Notes under the pieces: model-generated
Told to the model about the DNA's origin: nothing
Seen by the model: the letters and a program-made list of their open reading frames with translations, nothing else
The model's database searches: none
Part shown: one piece after another, positions 24,994-33,883 of the stretch
Layout of the letters: each line of letters begins with the position of its first letter
Numbering within the stretch: position 1 is the first letter of the stretch
Program-made: the position numbers and the translations under genes
Origin: Anaerofilum sp. An201
Lineage (GTDB): Bacteria; Bacillota; Clostridia; Oscillospirales; Ruminococcaceae
Direction: 5' to 3'
NCBI RefSeq assembly: GCF_002160015.1
Contig: NZ_NFJT01000004.1
Span: 62,001 to 126,000, forward strand
Length of the DNA stretch: 64,000 bases

Positions 24994-26112
24994 ATGGAGC
25001 TGAGAACCCCCTATTTTGTGGTGGACGAAACCGCGCTGCGCCGCAACCTCGCCATTTTGGACGGGGTGCAGCAGCGCACCGGCTGCCGCATCCTGCTGGC
25101 CCAGAAGGCCTTTTCGATGTTCCACGCCTATCCGCTGATCGCGCAGACGCTGGCCGGTTCCACCGCCAGCGGCCTGTACGAGGCGCGGCTGGGCAAGGAG
25201 GAGTTCGGCGGGGAGACCCATGTGTTCTGCCCGGCCTACCGCGCCGACGAGTTCGAGGAGATCCTGCGGTATGCCGACCACATCGTTTTCAACTCCCCGG
25301 CACAGCTGAGAAAGTTCGGTCCGGCGGCCAAAGCGGCCGGCAAGCAGGTGGGGCTGCGGGTGAACCCCGAGTGCTCCACCCAGGAGGGCCACGCCATCTA
25401 CGACCCCTGCGCCCCCGGTTCCCGTCTGGGCACCACGCTGGCCAACTTCGACGAGAGCCTGCTGCCGCTGCTGGACGGCCTGCACTTCCACACCCTGTGC
25501 GAGCAGAACTCGGACGACCTCGAAACCACCGTGCAGGCGTTCCGGGAGAAGTTCGGCAAATACTGCGCCGGTCTCAAGTGGATCAACCTGGGCGGCGGCC
25601 ACCACATCACCCGCGCCGACTACGACATCCCTCGCCTGGAGCGCATCGTCTGCGCTCTGCGGGACGATTACAACGTACAGGTCTATCTGGAGCCGGGGGA
25701 GGCGGTGGTGCTGAACGCCGGCTGGCTGGTTGCCAGCGTGCTGGAGACGATGCACAACGGGATGGACATCGCCATTCTGGACACCTCCGCCGCCTGCCAT
25801 ATGCCGGACGTGCTGGAGATGCCCTACCGTCCGCCGCTCAAGCACAGCGGCCAGCCGGGCGAAAAGCCCCATACCTACCGCCTGGGCGGCCCCACCTGTC
25901 TGGCGGGCGACGTGATCGGGGATTATTCCTTCGATGCGCCGCTCAGGGAAGGGGATCGGCTGGAGTTCGAGGATATGGCGCTGTACACGATGGTAAAGAC
26001 CAACACCTTCAACGGCATGCCGCTGCCTTCCATCGTCTGGAGGGATGCAGACGGCAATCTGTCCGAGGTGCGCCGCTTCTCCTACGAGGACTTCAAAACC
26101 CGCCTTTCCTGA
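24994..26112 (+). CDS. nspC: Carboxynorspermidine/carboxyspermidine decarboxylase
   Basis: The 372-residue PLP enzyme has an alanine-racemase-type barrel with the PLP lysine in LLAQKAFSMF, the glycine-rich WINLGGGHHIT phosphate-binding loop and the C-terminal GPTCLAGD catalytic segment. It decarboxylates carboxy(nor)spermidine to (nor)spermidine. It starts two bases after the synthase stop, and a strong terminator follows. Confidence 0.94.
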   Translation: MELRTPYFVVDETALRRNLAILDGVQQRTGCRILLAQKAFSMFHAYPLIAQTLAGSTASGLYEARLGKEEFGGETHVFCPAYRADEFEEILRYADHIVFNSPAQLRKFGPAAKAAGKQVGLRVNPECSTQEGHAIYDPCAPGSRLGTTLANFDESLLPLLDGLHFHTLCEQNSDDLETTVQAFREKFGKYCAGLKWINLGGGHHITRADYDIPRLERIVCALRDDYNVQVYLEPGEAVVLNAGWLVASVLETMHNGMDIAILDTSAACHMPDVLEMPYRPPLKHSGQPGEKPHTYRLGGPTCLAGDVIGDYSFDAPLREGDRLEFEDMALYTMVKTNTFNGMPLPSIVWRDADGNLSEVRRFSYEDFKTRLS

Positions 26113-26126
26113 CCCTATGCACAACA

Positions 26127-26166
26127 ACACGCCCCGCAGCAACAAAGCGCTGCGGGGCGTGTTTCG
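26127..26166 (+). terminator. Terminator of the polyamine cluster
   Basis: ACACGCCCCGCAGC pairs with GCTGCGGGGCGTGT, followed by TTTCGG. Confidence 0.88.
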
Positions 26167-26189
26167 GTTTGTGGAATAAGAAGATAGTT

Positions 26190-26255
26190 TGTGCGGAACG
26201 AAAGCCTTCCTCTGGCTGGGGAAGGTGCCGCCGCAGGCGGCGGATGAGGTCGAAT
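26190..26255. repeat. Dispersed palindromic repeat, copy 4
   Basis: GTGCGGAACGAAAGCCTTCC opens this copy, followed by TCTGGCTGGGGAAGG, GCCGCCGCAGGCGGC and GGATGAGGTCGAA. It shares its first 20 bases almost exactly with copy 5. Confidence 0.8.
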
Positions 26256-26309
26256 TCGACCGATTACACAGGCCTGCCTGTTTCTCGAAAAGCGCTTTTA
26301 TAAAGGTCT

Positions 26310-26404
26310 GTGCGGAACGGAAGCCTTCCCCTCATCAGTCACGCTTTGCGTGACAGCTTCCCCCCGAGGGGGAAGCCTTTGAAGAACGCCGCCGGTGCGG
26401 CGGA
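26310..26404. repeat. Dispersed palindromic repeat, copy 5 (variant)
   Basis: The same GTGCGGAACGGAAGCCTTCC opening leads into a hairpin TCAGTCACGC-TTTGC-GTGACAG, a C/G-rich arm and GCCGCCGGTGCGGCGG. Repeats of this form are familiar in Faecalibacterium-like genomes. Its right end matches the left part of copy 1. Confidence 0.75.
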
Positions 26405-26426
26405 AAGATCGCTGCAAATTTTTGGC

Positions 26427-26969
26427 TTATCGGATGCCGTTCCCCATCCGGTAGGCCTCCTGCATGGCGGGATTCCCTTGAATGTCTCCCAGCTGCCACG
26501 CTCCGGCGCCATAGATCACGCCCTTTTCCACTGCACCCGGCAGGCATTCTATGTAGCCGCGCAGCCCGTCGATCGTCCGCTCCATGGCAGCTTTCCCGTC
26601 CGCAGCGGTGGCGATGAAATAAAATTCTTTGTTTTCCAGCCCGGATTGCTGCGCCCCGCCCAATGTGCGGTCGATCATGGTTTTCAGCTGTGCGCACATC
26701 GTATAGAAATACACGGGAGTTGCCAGCACGATCACATCGGCGGAGCGCATTTTGGCAAGCAGCCGCTCCATATCGTCCCGCTTCACGCAATGCCCGGTCG
26801 TCTTGCAGGCATAGCAGGCCGAACAATAGTCGATCTTCAATTCGGCAAGCCGCACCGTATCCACCCGGTTGCCTGCCTCCTCGGCACCTTTCCGAAACTG
26901 GTCGCACAGGGTGTCGGAATTGCCGCCCTTGCGGGGGCTGGATGAAACGATCAATACGCGTTTGCTCAT
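26427..26969 (-). CDS. Flavodoxin-fold NAD(P)H:FMN reductase / Fe-S flavoprotein
   Basis: The 180-residue protein begins MSKRVLIVSSSPRKGGNS, the FMN-phosphate loop of NADPH-dependent FMN reductases. A cysteine group C-x2-C-x2-C-x5-C follows (YCSACYACKTTGHC), typical of iron-sulfur flavoproteins. Residues TPVYFYTMCAQLKTMIDR form the second flavin loop. It probably passes electrons from NAD(P)H to an acceptor in the redox cluster that continues upstream on the minus strand. Confidence 0.85.
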   Translation of the reverse strand: MSKRVLIVSSSPRKGGNSDTLCDQFRKGAEEAGNRVDTVRLAELKIDYCSACYACKTTGHCVKRDDMERLLAKMRSADVIVLATPVYFYTMCAQLKTMIDRTLGGAQQSGLENKEFYFIATAADGKAAMERTIDGLRGYIECLPGAVEKGVIYGAGAWQLGDIQGNPAMQEAYRMGNGIR

Positions 26970-27018
26970 TTGTATCTTCCTTTCGCAAAACCAGTTCGCG
27001 GCACACCGCGCCGACGTG

Positions 27019-27735
27019 TTATTCCGGCCGGTCCACCGTGTAGAGCAGCCGGACCACGCTCTCTTTCAGCGGCTCTGCTTTCTTCAAATGGAACCTCGCC
27101 GGATCGCTTTCCGGAAGGAAATCCGCCCGCAGAAACACCGGCACGGTATCCGGGCTGCCGTCCGCGACAGGAGCCAGCAGCAGGCTCAGCTCATCCACCA
27201 TCCCCTGCTGCAGGAACGTCCAGTTTATAGTCCCGCCGCCGCAGAGCAGTACGGTCTCTATCCCAAACAGGTCATACAGCTTCTGCGCAGCCAGCCGGCA
27301 GTCCAGCGCCTCGTTTCCCGCAAGGATATAGGAGACCCCTTTTTGCCGCAGGTAGTGGCGGTATGCAACGGGCGTTTTCTCCGTCAAAACCTCGATCACA
27401 TGGGCATCCGGCCGCCCGGCTTTTCGGAACAGCCCGGATTCCCATCCGATTTCTCCCGCTGTGTCGATGGAAATATAGTAGAGGTCGGCGTCGCTTTGCG
27501 CGACAAAGTCCCCCTGTGGAATCACAGCGCCGCTTTCCTGCAATATCGGCTTGCGGAATGCCGTAAACTCTTTGGTCGTGGTGGTCCCATACAGCCATGC
27601 GTCCGCATGGTACTCGTCCCGTATCCGGGCGTATTCTCCGCTGGCCGCCCGCGCCTGGGGCGTTCCGAAAGAAGCCCCCTCGATCTTGCCGTCCAGCGTG
27701 CTCAAAATATGGCAGACAATATAAGGCCGTTTCAT
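27019..27735 (-). CDS. RibD C-terminal/dihydrofolate reductase-like protein
   Basis: The 238-residue protein aligns in pattern with the RibD reductase domain: CHILSTLDGKIEG at the N-terminus, AWLYGTTTTKEF, and the NADPH-binding LLCGGGTINWTFLQQGMVDE near the C-terminus. Stand-alone members reduce unknown small substrates. A role in riboflavin synthesis is unlikely, since no other rib gene is present. It lies between a flavoprotein gene and a flavodoxin lipoprotein gene with the same orientation. Confidence 0.85.
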   Translation of the reverse strand: MKRPYIVCHILSTLDGKIEGASFGTPQARAASGEYARIRDEYHADAWLYGTTTTKEFTAFRKPILQESGAVIPQGDFVAQSDADLYYISIDTAGEIGWESGLFRKAGRPDAHVIEVLTEKTPVAYRHYLRQKGVSYILAGNEALDCRLAAQKLYDLFGIETVLLCGGGTINWTFLQQGMVDELSLLLAPVADGSPDTVPVFLRADFLPESDPARFHLKKAEPLKESVVRLLYTVDRPE

Positions 27736-27750
27736 AGATGTTCCTCCTTT

Positions 27751-28401
27751 TCACTGTGCAAGTTCGTTTTTGGAGAGATAGGAGTCGATGGCCGCCTGGT
27801 CCGAAGGCCGCACAAACAGTCCTTCGTGAACCATGGCGCCCGCCGCGCTTTCACGGACGAAATCCATAGAGTTGTCGAACTGCTCGGTGTCCATGGAAGC
27901 CGACTGTGTAAACGGATACACATCCTTGCCGGCAAGGTCGTAATTCTCCAGGAAGGTGCCGATGATCATGGGAGCAGTGTGCCACCAGATGGGATATCCC
28001 ACCAGGATCGTGTCGTATTGGTCCAGGGAATCCGGGAGGTTTGCAATGGCGGGGCGGGCGTTTTCGTCCCGCTCTGCCAGCGCAACATCGCCGCACTCGT
28101 TGTAATCTGTGGGATAGGGCGTCTCCGGCTCGATTTCATAGAGGTCGCCGCCCACCTGCTCTGCGATATAGGAGGCCATTTCTTCGGTATTGCCTGACCA
28201 GGAGAAATACACGACCAGAATGTTTTCTGCCCCGGACTCCGCGGTCTGGCTCTCCGGCGCAGCCGTTGGTTCGCTCCCGGACGATGCGGCAGGTGCCGGG
28301 GAAGCTGCCGATTCGCTGTTTCCGGCCGGCGTTTGTCCGCAGCCGGCGAGAGAAAACAGCAGGGCTCCGGCCAATAGAAGGCTGCTGATCTTTTTGAACA
28401 T
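27751..28401 (-). CDS. Secreted flavodoxin lipoprotein
   Basis: The 216-residue protein has a lipoprotein signal peptide with lipobox SLAGC (Cys about 21), a disordered Ala/Ser/Pro/Glu linker to about residue 58, and a flavodoxin-4-type domain starting ILVVYFSWSGNTEEMA. It would be anchored on the outer face of the membrane, carrying FMN for extracellular electron transfer. Ribosome binding site and length are normal. Confidence 0.88.
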   Translation of the reverse strand: MFKKISSLLLAGALLFSLAGCGQTPAGNSESAASPAPAASSGSEPTAAPESQTAESGAENILVVYFSWSGNTEEMASYIAEQVGGDLYEIEPETPYPTDYNECGDVALAERDENARPAIANLPDSLDQYDTILVGYPIWWHTAPMIIGTFLENYDLAGKDVYPFTQSASMDTEQFDNSMDFVRESAAGAMVHEGLFVRPSDQAAIDSYLSKNELAQ

Positions 28402-28438
28402 CGTTGTTTCCCCGCTTTCTTTTCAGATTTCCCTGTGA

Positions 28439-29083
28439 TTACAGGCACTCGAGCAGAATGTCGTAGATTTCGTCCCGGCTCAGTTCACGGGGATTGCACC
28501 GAATGATGTTGCAGGTATCCGCCACCTTTCGCAGCACTTCCGGTGTGATCTCCACCTTGGATCTCAGCTGGCCCATCTTTGTGGGCAGGCCGCACTCCCG
28601 GATCAGAGCGGCCAGCGCTTCAATGCCATCCTCGGCGGTATCCGCGCCAAACACTTCGCGGGCAAAGCGGGTGAACTTTTCTTTTGCGTCCCCCACAATG
28701 TGTCGGTAGTAGGCCGGATGGATGACCGCCAGTCCCTGGCCGTGATTGCAGTCTGTGTAGGCCCCCAGCTGGTGCTCGATCTGGTGCGTCTGGAAGTCGG
28801 TCAGGCGGCCCACCTTCAAAATGCCGTTTTCCGCCATCGCGGAGTCCCACATCAAATTCCCGTGGGCCTGCACATCCTTCGGGTCAACAAGCAGGCGGCG
28901 CATATTCCGCACGGTATTGCGCATGATGGCCAGCGCCGCATCGTCGGACACATTGTCCTCGTCCGACTGGCCGAAATAGGTCTCCATCGCATGGCTCAGC
29001 GTGTCAAAAGCGCCGGAGATCACCTGCATGGTGGGGACCGACAGGGTATAAAACCAGGATTTCGTTCCAAAATTCTTGCGCAT
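28439..29083 (-). pseudogene. Chimera: flavin reductase start fused to Fe-alcohol dehydrogenase end
   Basis: AAGGAGG precedes the start at 29083. The first dozen residues (MRKNFGTKSWFY) match the usual opening of flavoredoxin-type flavin reductases. From about residue 17 the sequence (SVPTMQVISGAFDTLSHAME) is the C-terminal half of iron-containing alcohol dehydrogenases, including the metal-binding D and H of GAFDTLSHAME and HQIEHQLG. The whole N-terminal NAD-binding half of the dehydrogenase (about 180 residues) and the body of the reductase are missing, so neither enzyme can work. A deletion joining two neighbouring genes in frame explains it. Confidence 0.7.
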
Positions 29084-29164
29084 TGCAAATTCCTCCTTAA
29101 AAATGTTTGCTTGCCGGTGCTTCGGCGGTGTGTTCCGCCGCCTCCCGAGCAGGCGGTATTTTGT

Positions 29165-30166
29165 TCAGGGGCGGGCGGACTTCGTCTCCTTCACAGGCGC
29201 CCCGCCGAACACGGCGGACAGTTCCATCTGCTCCAGCGCATCGTCCAGCGCGCGCACCTCGCGGGGCGTCAGAGAGACCGCGGCGGCCCCGGCGTTTTCC
29301 TTCATGCGCTCTTCCTTGCGGGTGCCGGGGATGGGCACGATCCACGGGCGCTTGCACAGCATCCAGGCCATGGAGATCTGCGCCGGCGTTGCGTTTTTCT
29401 CTGCGGCCATCTCCAGAAGCAGCTGCAAAAGCGCGGCGTTCTGGTCCACGGCTTCGTCGGTGAACTGGGGCATGGAGGCGCGGTAGTCGGTGGCGGCGTC
29501 AAAGCGCTGGCCCTTGCCATACCGCCCGGTGAGGAAACCGTTGGCCATGGGAGAGAAGGCCACCAGCCCCACGCCCAGCTCCTCCAGAACCGGGAAAAGC
29601 GGCTCATACTGCCGGGCCATCATGGAATAGCGGTTCTGCACCGCCGTCACCGGGCACACGGCGTGGGCGCGGCGCAGATAGTCCTCGTTTGCCTCCGAGA
29701 TGCCCCAGTGGGTGATTTTCCCCTCCCGGATCAGATCGGCCATGACCTCCGCCACCGTCTCCGGCTCCACATGGGGGTCGATGCGATGCTGGAAATATAG
29801 GTCGATATTGACGATCTCCACGGTCTCGTTCGGGTCGATGTTGTTGTACCAGGTGAGCTGCAGTTCGCCCAATGTGTCGCCGCGCATATACCCCTCGTTC
29901 ACGGGGAAGAGCAGGCGTCCGTATCCTGCAAAAACGGGGTCGTCGATCACATCCTGAATGGGGGTGGATACAGTGAATGGCTCTGCCATTGGCTCCGCAG
30001 GCGCAAAGCCGGAGGATGCCTGCTGCGAATCGGCGCCGTCCGAAGGGGCGGTGCTCTCTGCGGCAGGAGATTCGCCGGAAGAACTTGCCGCCGCCTGCCC
30101 ACGGCCCGCACATCCCGCCAGGCACAGCAGGCAAACTGCAGCGGCCAGGATTCCTTGCACCTTCAT
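29165..30166 (-). pseudogene. Chimera: hydrolase lipoprotein start fused to aldo/keto reductase end
   Basis: The start at 30166 begins a lipoprotein signal (MKVQGILAAAVCLLCLAGC), a Ser/Ala linker and the N-terminal segment of a secreted alpha/beta-hydrolase (PVFAGYGRLLFPVNEGY, LTWYNNIDPNETVEIVN). At about residue 120 it switches in frame to an aldo/keto reductase from the strand IDLYFQHRIDP onward. That part includes the active-site His and the C-terminal PIPGTRK cofactor site, but not the N-terminal Asp/Tyr/Lys of the catalytic tetrad. A deletion junction near 29,806 is the simplest explanation. The resulting secreted half-enzyme should be inactive. Confidence 0.75.
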
Positions 30167-30204
30167 TGTGTCACCTTCCTCTCTTCTTTTTCTGATTTCA
30201 TTAT

Positions 30205-30238
30205 AAAAAAACGAGACTTTCACAGAAGTCTCGTTTCG
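30205..30238 (-). terminator. Terminator of the LysR gene
   Basis: AAACGAGACTT pairs with AAGTCTCGTTT. On the minus strand a run of seven T follows. Confidence 0.8.
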
Positions 30239-30263
30239 TTATGTATTATTTACCTTTTGGTTA

Positions 30264-31163
30264 TCACTTGGCTTGCCCGGTCGTTTTTTGCACCGCCCGC
30301 AGGAACTGCTTGACCACAGGGGAAGGGGACGGCGAATGGAGCAGGCCATAGGGAATCGTGTAGTTCCAGTCCACCGGCAGGATCTTCAAAAGCGGGTGGA
30401 CATACTGCCACTTGGGCACCGCCATCAGCACGCAGTTGTTGTTTTCGCACTGGTTGAAGGCGTTCACATCGTAAAATTCAAAGTCCACGATCGGGATCTT
30501 CGGATGGTTTTTCCACAGGTCGTCGCGCAGCAGGTCCACATAGTGGCTCCATTCCCGGCGCATCAGCATGAACTTTTCGCCGTACAGATCCTGCACGGTC
30601 AGCCTGTCTTTGGCCGCCAGCCGGTGGTGGACGGACACCGCCGCGCAGATCGGCTCCCTGGAGATCTCCAGCCCGGCACAGCGGCGCAGGTTCAGCATCG
30701 TCTCATCAAAGATACCCGCCACCACGTCGATGTTCTGCCCCAGGTTGGCCAGGATTTCCCGGGCGTTCTCGGGCGTGTTGTCGAAGGGGACCAGCTGGAA
30801 TTTCACTCTGGGGCATTCCTCCTGCAGCTTTGGCCACAGATCCACCAGCACCTGGGCCGGCGTCATGGAGGAGGTGCCGATCCGGATGACCTCCTCGCTT
30901 TTTTGCATGGCGTTTTTTGCCCGCGTCACCGAATCCTTGCAGTATTGGATGATGTATTTCGCATCCTGTGCCAGGGATTTGCCGGCCTCCGTCAGCCGAA
31001 GGCCCCGATGGGTGCGCACAAAAAGCTGCAGCTCCAAATTTGCCTCCAGCAGATTGATCTGCTTGATGACTGCCGGGGGAGAAATATACAGCTTCTCCGC
31101 AGCCTTGTTGAAGCTGCCGCATTCTGCCACACACAGGAAGGTTTCCAGTTGAGGGTTATACAT
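30264..31163 (-). CDS. LysR-family transcriptional regulator
   Basis: The ATG at 31163 is chosen because AGGAGCG precedes it and the winged HTH begins immediately (MYNPQLETFLCVAECGSFNK). The 299-residue protein has the usual HTH (residues 1-60), linker helix and periplasmic-binding-like effector domain (about 90-290). It probably regulates the redox genes downstream, which are read in the same direction, in response to a small ligand. It has its own terminator. Confidence 0.92.
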   Translation of the reverse strand: MYNPQLETFLCVAECGSFNKAAEKLYISPPAVIKQINLLEANLELQLFVRTHRGLRLTEAGKSLAQDAKYIIQYCKDSVTRAKNAMQKSEEVIRIGTSSMTPAQVLVDLWPKLQEECPRVKFQLVPFDNTPENAREILANLGQNIDVVAGIFDETMLNLRRCAGLEISREPICAAVSVHHRLAAKDRLTVQDLYGEKFMLMRREWSHYVDLLRDDLWKNHPKIPIVDFEFYDVNAFNQCENNNCVLMAVPKWQYVHPLLKILPVDWNYTIPYGLLHSPSPSPVVKQFLRAVQKTTGQAK

Positions 31164-31329
31164 GGGAGGCGTCGCTCCTTCCGTTCCGAACCTACAGATC
31201 CAGTGTTCCCGCCGCGGGGTCCCTACAGTTCTTATTATATTCGGATGAGCGAAACCTTTCAATCGGTTTTTTTGTAAATCTTTTCAGGGCGGCGCAGAAA
31301 CCGGCCCGTCCCCACAGACGCGATGCAGA

Positions 31330-32370
31330 TCATTGGTCGGCCATTTTGATCACCACATTCCCCGCGTGGTCCACATCGGCGGCCGTGCGGATCGCTTTTT
31401 CCAGCTCGCACAGCGAAAACTCGTGGGTGATGATGGACTCCAGATCCCATCTCCCGCAGCGCATGATTTCCTGCACATCCCGCACATCCTCCGGCATATA
31501 GCCGCCGGAACCGATGATGCTCTGCTGGGCATAGGTCATCTGCAGCAGGTTGATGGTGCGGGGAGCGTTGTTGACGGCGACGGAAACGAACCGGCTCTCG
31601 ATCTTGCCAAGGCGCAGGAAGTCCGCGAGGATGGCTTCAGCGCCGGCGGCATCCAGCCAGCAGTCGATGGCGGGAGCGTCCCCGCCCAGCGAGGGGGCCG
31701 TTCCGAAATAGGACCGCGCATGGGCTTCAAACTGTTCACGGGCGGTGTTGCAGGTCTCAAAGCCCAGCCCGGCCGCCAGCTTCAGGCGGAAGTCCGAATG
31801 GTCGCACACCATCACGTTGTCCATCCCGAAATGCTTGAAAGCAACCGCGGCAGCGATCCCGATGGTTCCGCATCCAAAGACCACCGCGTTCTGGCCGGAA
31901 ACATAGCGGTGCTCTCCCGCCGGGACCATTCCGCGCCTGGCTGCCCGGCAGCCGACCGTGAAAGGCTCGATCAGGCTGGCGAGCCGGTTGGGAATCGCGT
32001 CGTCCACCGCGTACAGGGAGTGATTCCGTTTGGCCTGCGGGATCAGGATATATTCCGAAAAGCCGCCGATCGTTCCTGCCCGCCGGGTGTCGTTTTTCGC
32101 ATAGCGGGGATAGGGATAGACGCGCTCTCCCGGCACGAATTCGGTGACATTCTTTCCCACCTTCACAACGCGGGAGACCGTTTCGTGTCCAAATTCTCCG
32201 CCCACATCCACCTTGTGGCCGGTGTTGGGGCCGTGGGTGAATACGGCCACATCCGTTCCGCAGATACTGGAGTAGAGGTTCTGCACCAGAACATCGTTCT
32301 CTCCCACTTCGGGCAGGTCCAGTTCCCGGACCTCCACCGCTTCTTTTCCCAGGTAAATTCCAGCTTTCAT
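31330..32370 (-). CDS. Zinc-dependent alcohol dehydrogenase, MDR family
   Basis: The 346-residue medium-chain dehydrogenase has the catalytic zinc site SSICGTDV and GEFGHETV, and the NAD(P) Rossmann motif VVFGCGTIGIAAAV near residue 170. The usual four-cysteine structural zinc lobe is replaced by PRYAKNDTRR, so it lacks the structural zinc. Substrate unknown (polyol or alcohol). Its ATG overlaps the TetR stop by 4 bases, so the regulator and enzyme are co-translated. Confidence 0.88.
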   Translation of the reverse strand: MKAGIYLGKEAVEVRELDLPEVGENDVLVQNLYSSICGTDVAVFTHGPNTGHKVDVGGEFGHETVSRVVKVGKNVTEFVPGERVYPYPRYAKNDTRRAGTIGGFSEYILIPQAKRNHSLYAVDDAIPNRLASLIEPFTVGCRAARRGMVPAGEHRYVSGQNAVVFGCGTIGIAAAVAFKHFGMDNVMVCDHSDFRLKLAAGLGFETCNTAREQFEAHARSYFGTAPSLGGDAPAIDCWLDAAGAEAILADFLRLGKIESRFVSVAVNNAPRTINLLQMTYAQQSIIGSGGYMPEDVRDVQEIMRCGRWDLESIITHEFSLCELEKAIRTAADVDHAGNVVIKMADQ

Positions 32371-32972
32371 TTCTTCTCCCCCTGTTTTCCGCGCCCGCGC
32401 ATCACGCATTGCTCCATGATGGCGCTCACATGGCTGACGGGATCTTTGCAGTCGTTTTTCAGCCATTCCGAGATGATGGCCACCAGGCCGTGGATATAAA
32501 ACGCCAGGATATAGTTCCGATCCGGCTCTGCGATCTGGAACCGCTCCAGAACCGGGACAAAAACATGCTCCACCATCCGGCCATATACTTTGTCCAGGCC
32601 CAGTGAAGCGGAGTTCTTCAATGCCGTTCGCAACAGGCGCTTGTTCTGTGCGATATATTCCAGATAGGGTGTCAGGTATGCGGGCGTGACCAGATACAAT
32701 TCATCCAGAGGGCATTCCCGGATCCTGGAGACAAAGACCTCCGCCCGCAGCTGCATGTGTTCCAGGAATTGCTCGTTCATCTGCTGCACGCTCTCTGCAA
32801 GCAGGTCTCCGATCGTCTCATAGTGCAGATAGAAGGTGGAGCGGTTGACGCCCGCTGTTTCGCAGATCTCCTTGACCGTGATATACTCCATATCCTTCTT
32901 TTCCAGCAGCGCCAGAAAAGCCCGATCCATTCGGAGCGCAGTGTTAAAGTATTTGCTTTCGGACCTCTTCAT
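32367..32972 (-). CDS. TetR-family regulator
   Basis: The 201-residue protein has a TetR-type HTH at residues 10-55 (EYITVKEICETAGVNRSTFY) and a helical ligand domain with a C-terminal segment typical of the dihydroxyacetone-kinase-regulator-like branch. It is sandwiched between a membrane protein and the zinc alcohol dehydrogenase and probably controls this small operon. Confidence 0.88.
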   Translation of the reverse strand: MKRSESKYFNTALRMDRAFLALLEKKDMEYITVKEICETAGVNRSTFYLHYETIGDLLAESVQQMNEQFLEHMQLRAEVFVSRIRECPLDELYLVTPAYLTPYLEYIAQNKRLLRTALKNSASLGLDKVYGRMVEHVFVPVLERFQIAEPDRNYILAFYIHGLVAIISEWLKNDCKDPVSHVSAIMEQCVMRGRGKQGEKK

Positions 32973-33879
32973 GGATCTCCACCTCCTGTTTGAGTTTTGA
33001 CGACTGCACCATCATCACGGCGATCGTCACCATAACGAGAAAGAACACACCGCCGCCGGTGATGGCGTTCATCATTTTTCGGAAGCCCTCCCCGTCCGAA
33101 GAGAAGCGTGCGATCATCGCCGTCTGCAACCCGAGAACGGACATCATGGCGGAGACGAAATTCAGAACTTTGGCAGCGGACAGAATGGGGCTGCCCGCTT
33201 TCCGGAACTTCACAAGATTGATTACAGACAGCGTCATCATATACAGTGTATACAATGCGGAGAGATAAATCAAATACCCCGGATAGCTGAACCCGGAATT
33301 CGTCTGCACCATGAGGACGATCATCCCGCCCATGGGGATATTCAGCAAAAAAAGCAGGCCTGCTGTCCGGCGATAGCACCGGAGCTCATACGCTGCCCCG
33401 TTTTTTTCTCTGCGGCGGTACCCGAATGCCAGATAGGCTCTCATCGTAAACAGCACCATGTAGTAGACCGACATGGAAAAGAACCAGACAGAGGCATACT
33501 GAACAGCGGCCACAAGGCGGAAAAGCATGTACAGGAAATTGACCGCCATGCCCTGGTAGATGCCAACGCTGCTTCTGAACAGCCGGTCGTTCAGATACCG
33601 CCTGCCGAACGCCGTGGACGATACCTTCCGGATCAGTCTGCTGCGCTCGTATAAACGGGCCTTCCACTGAGAGAGCCGCCTTGCCCATGCAGGCAAGGCG
33701 GCAAGCAGGACCGCGAGGGAGTATGCCGACAGCAGGAAAACGGGATACGCCACAGCACTTTCTTCCCGGTTGGAAGCAAAGACGAAAATGAGTGCGGCAA
33801 AAGAAGCCGGCGGGACAGTGTATAAAATCCACGCAGGCGGATGGAAAAATCTGTCCAGAATCATCTTTGCTCGTTTCAT
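32944..33879 (-). CDS. Multi-pass membrane protein of unknown function
   Basis: From the ATG at 33879 the 311-residue product has about eight hydrophobic segments in pairs, separated by basic loops, and ends in a charged tail. It overlaps the TetR start by 29 bases and lies 4 bases behind the next upstream gene. No transporter signature is recognisable. It may be the transport or signalling partner of the TetR/alcohol dehydrogenase unit. Confidence 0.7.
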   Translation of the reverse strand: MKRAKMILDRFFHPPAWILYTVPPASFAALIFVFASNREESAVAYPVFLLSAYSLAVLLAALPAWARRLSQWKARLYERSRLIRKVSSTAFGRRYLNDRLFRSSVGIYQGMAVNFLYMLFRLVAAVQYASVWFFSMSVYYMVLFTMRAYLAFGYRRREKNGAAYELRCYRRTAGLLFLLNIPMGGMIVLMVQTNSGFSYPGYLIYLSALYTLYMMTLSVINLVKFRKAGSPILSAAKVLNFVSAMMSVLGLQTAMIARFSSDGEGFRKMMNAITGGGVFFLVMVTIAVMMVQSSKLKQEVEIHEEVRKQIL

Positions 33880-33883
33880 CCTG

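Noticed and set aside
8880..26404. Palindromic repeats as a CRISPR array
   Set aside because: Copies are kilobases apart, lack regular spacers and no cas gene is present.
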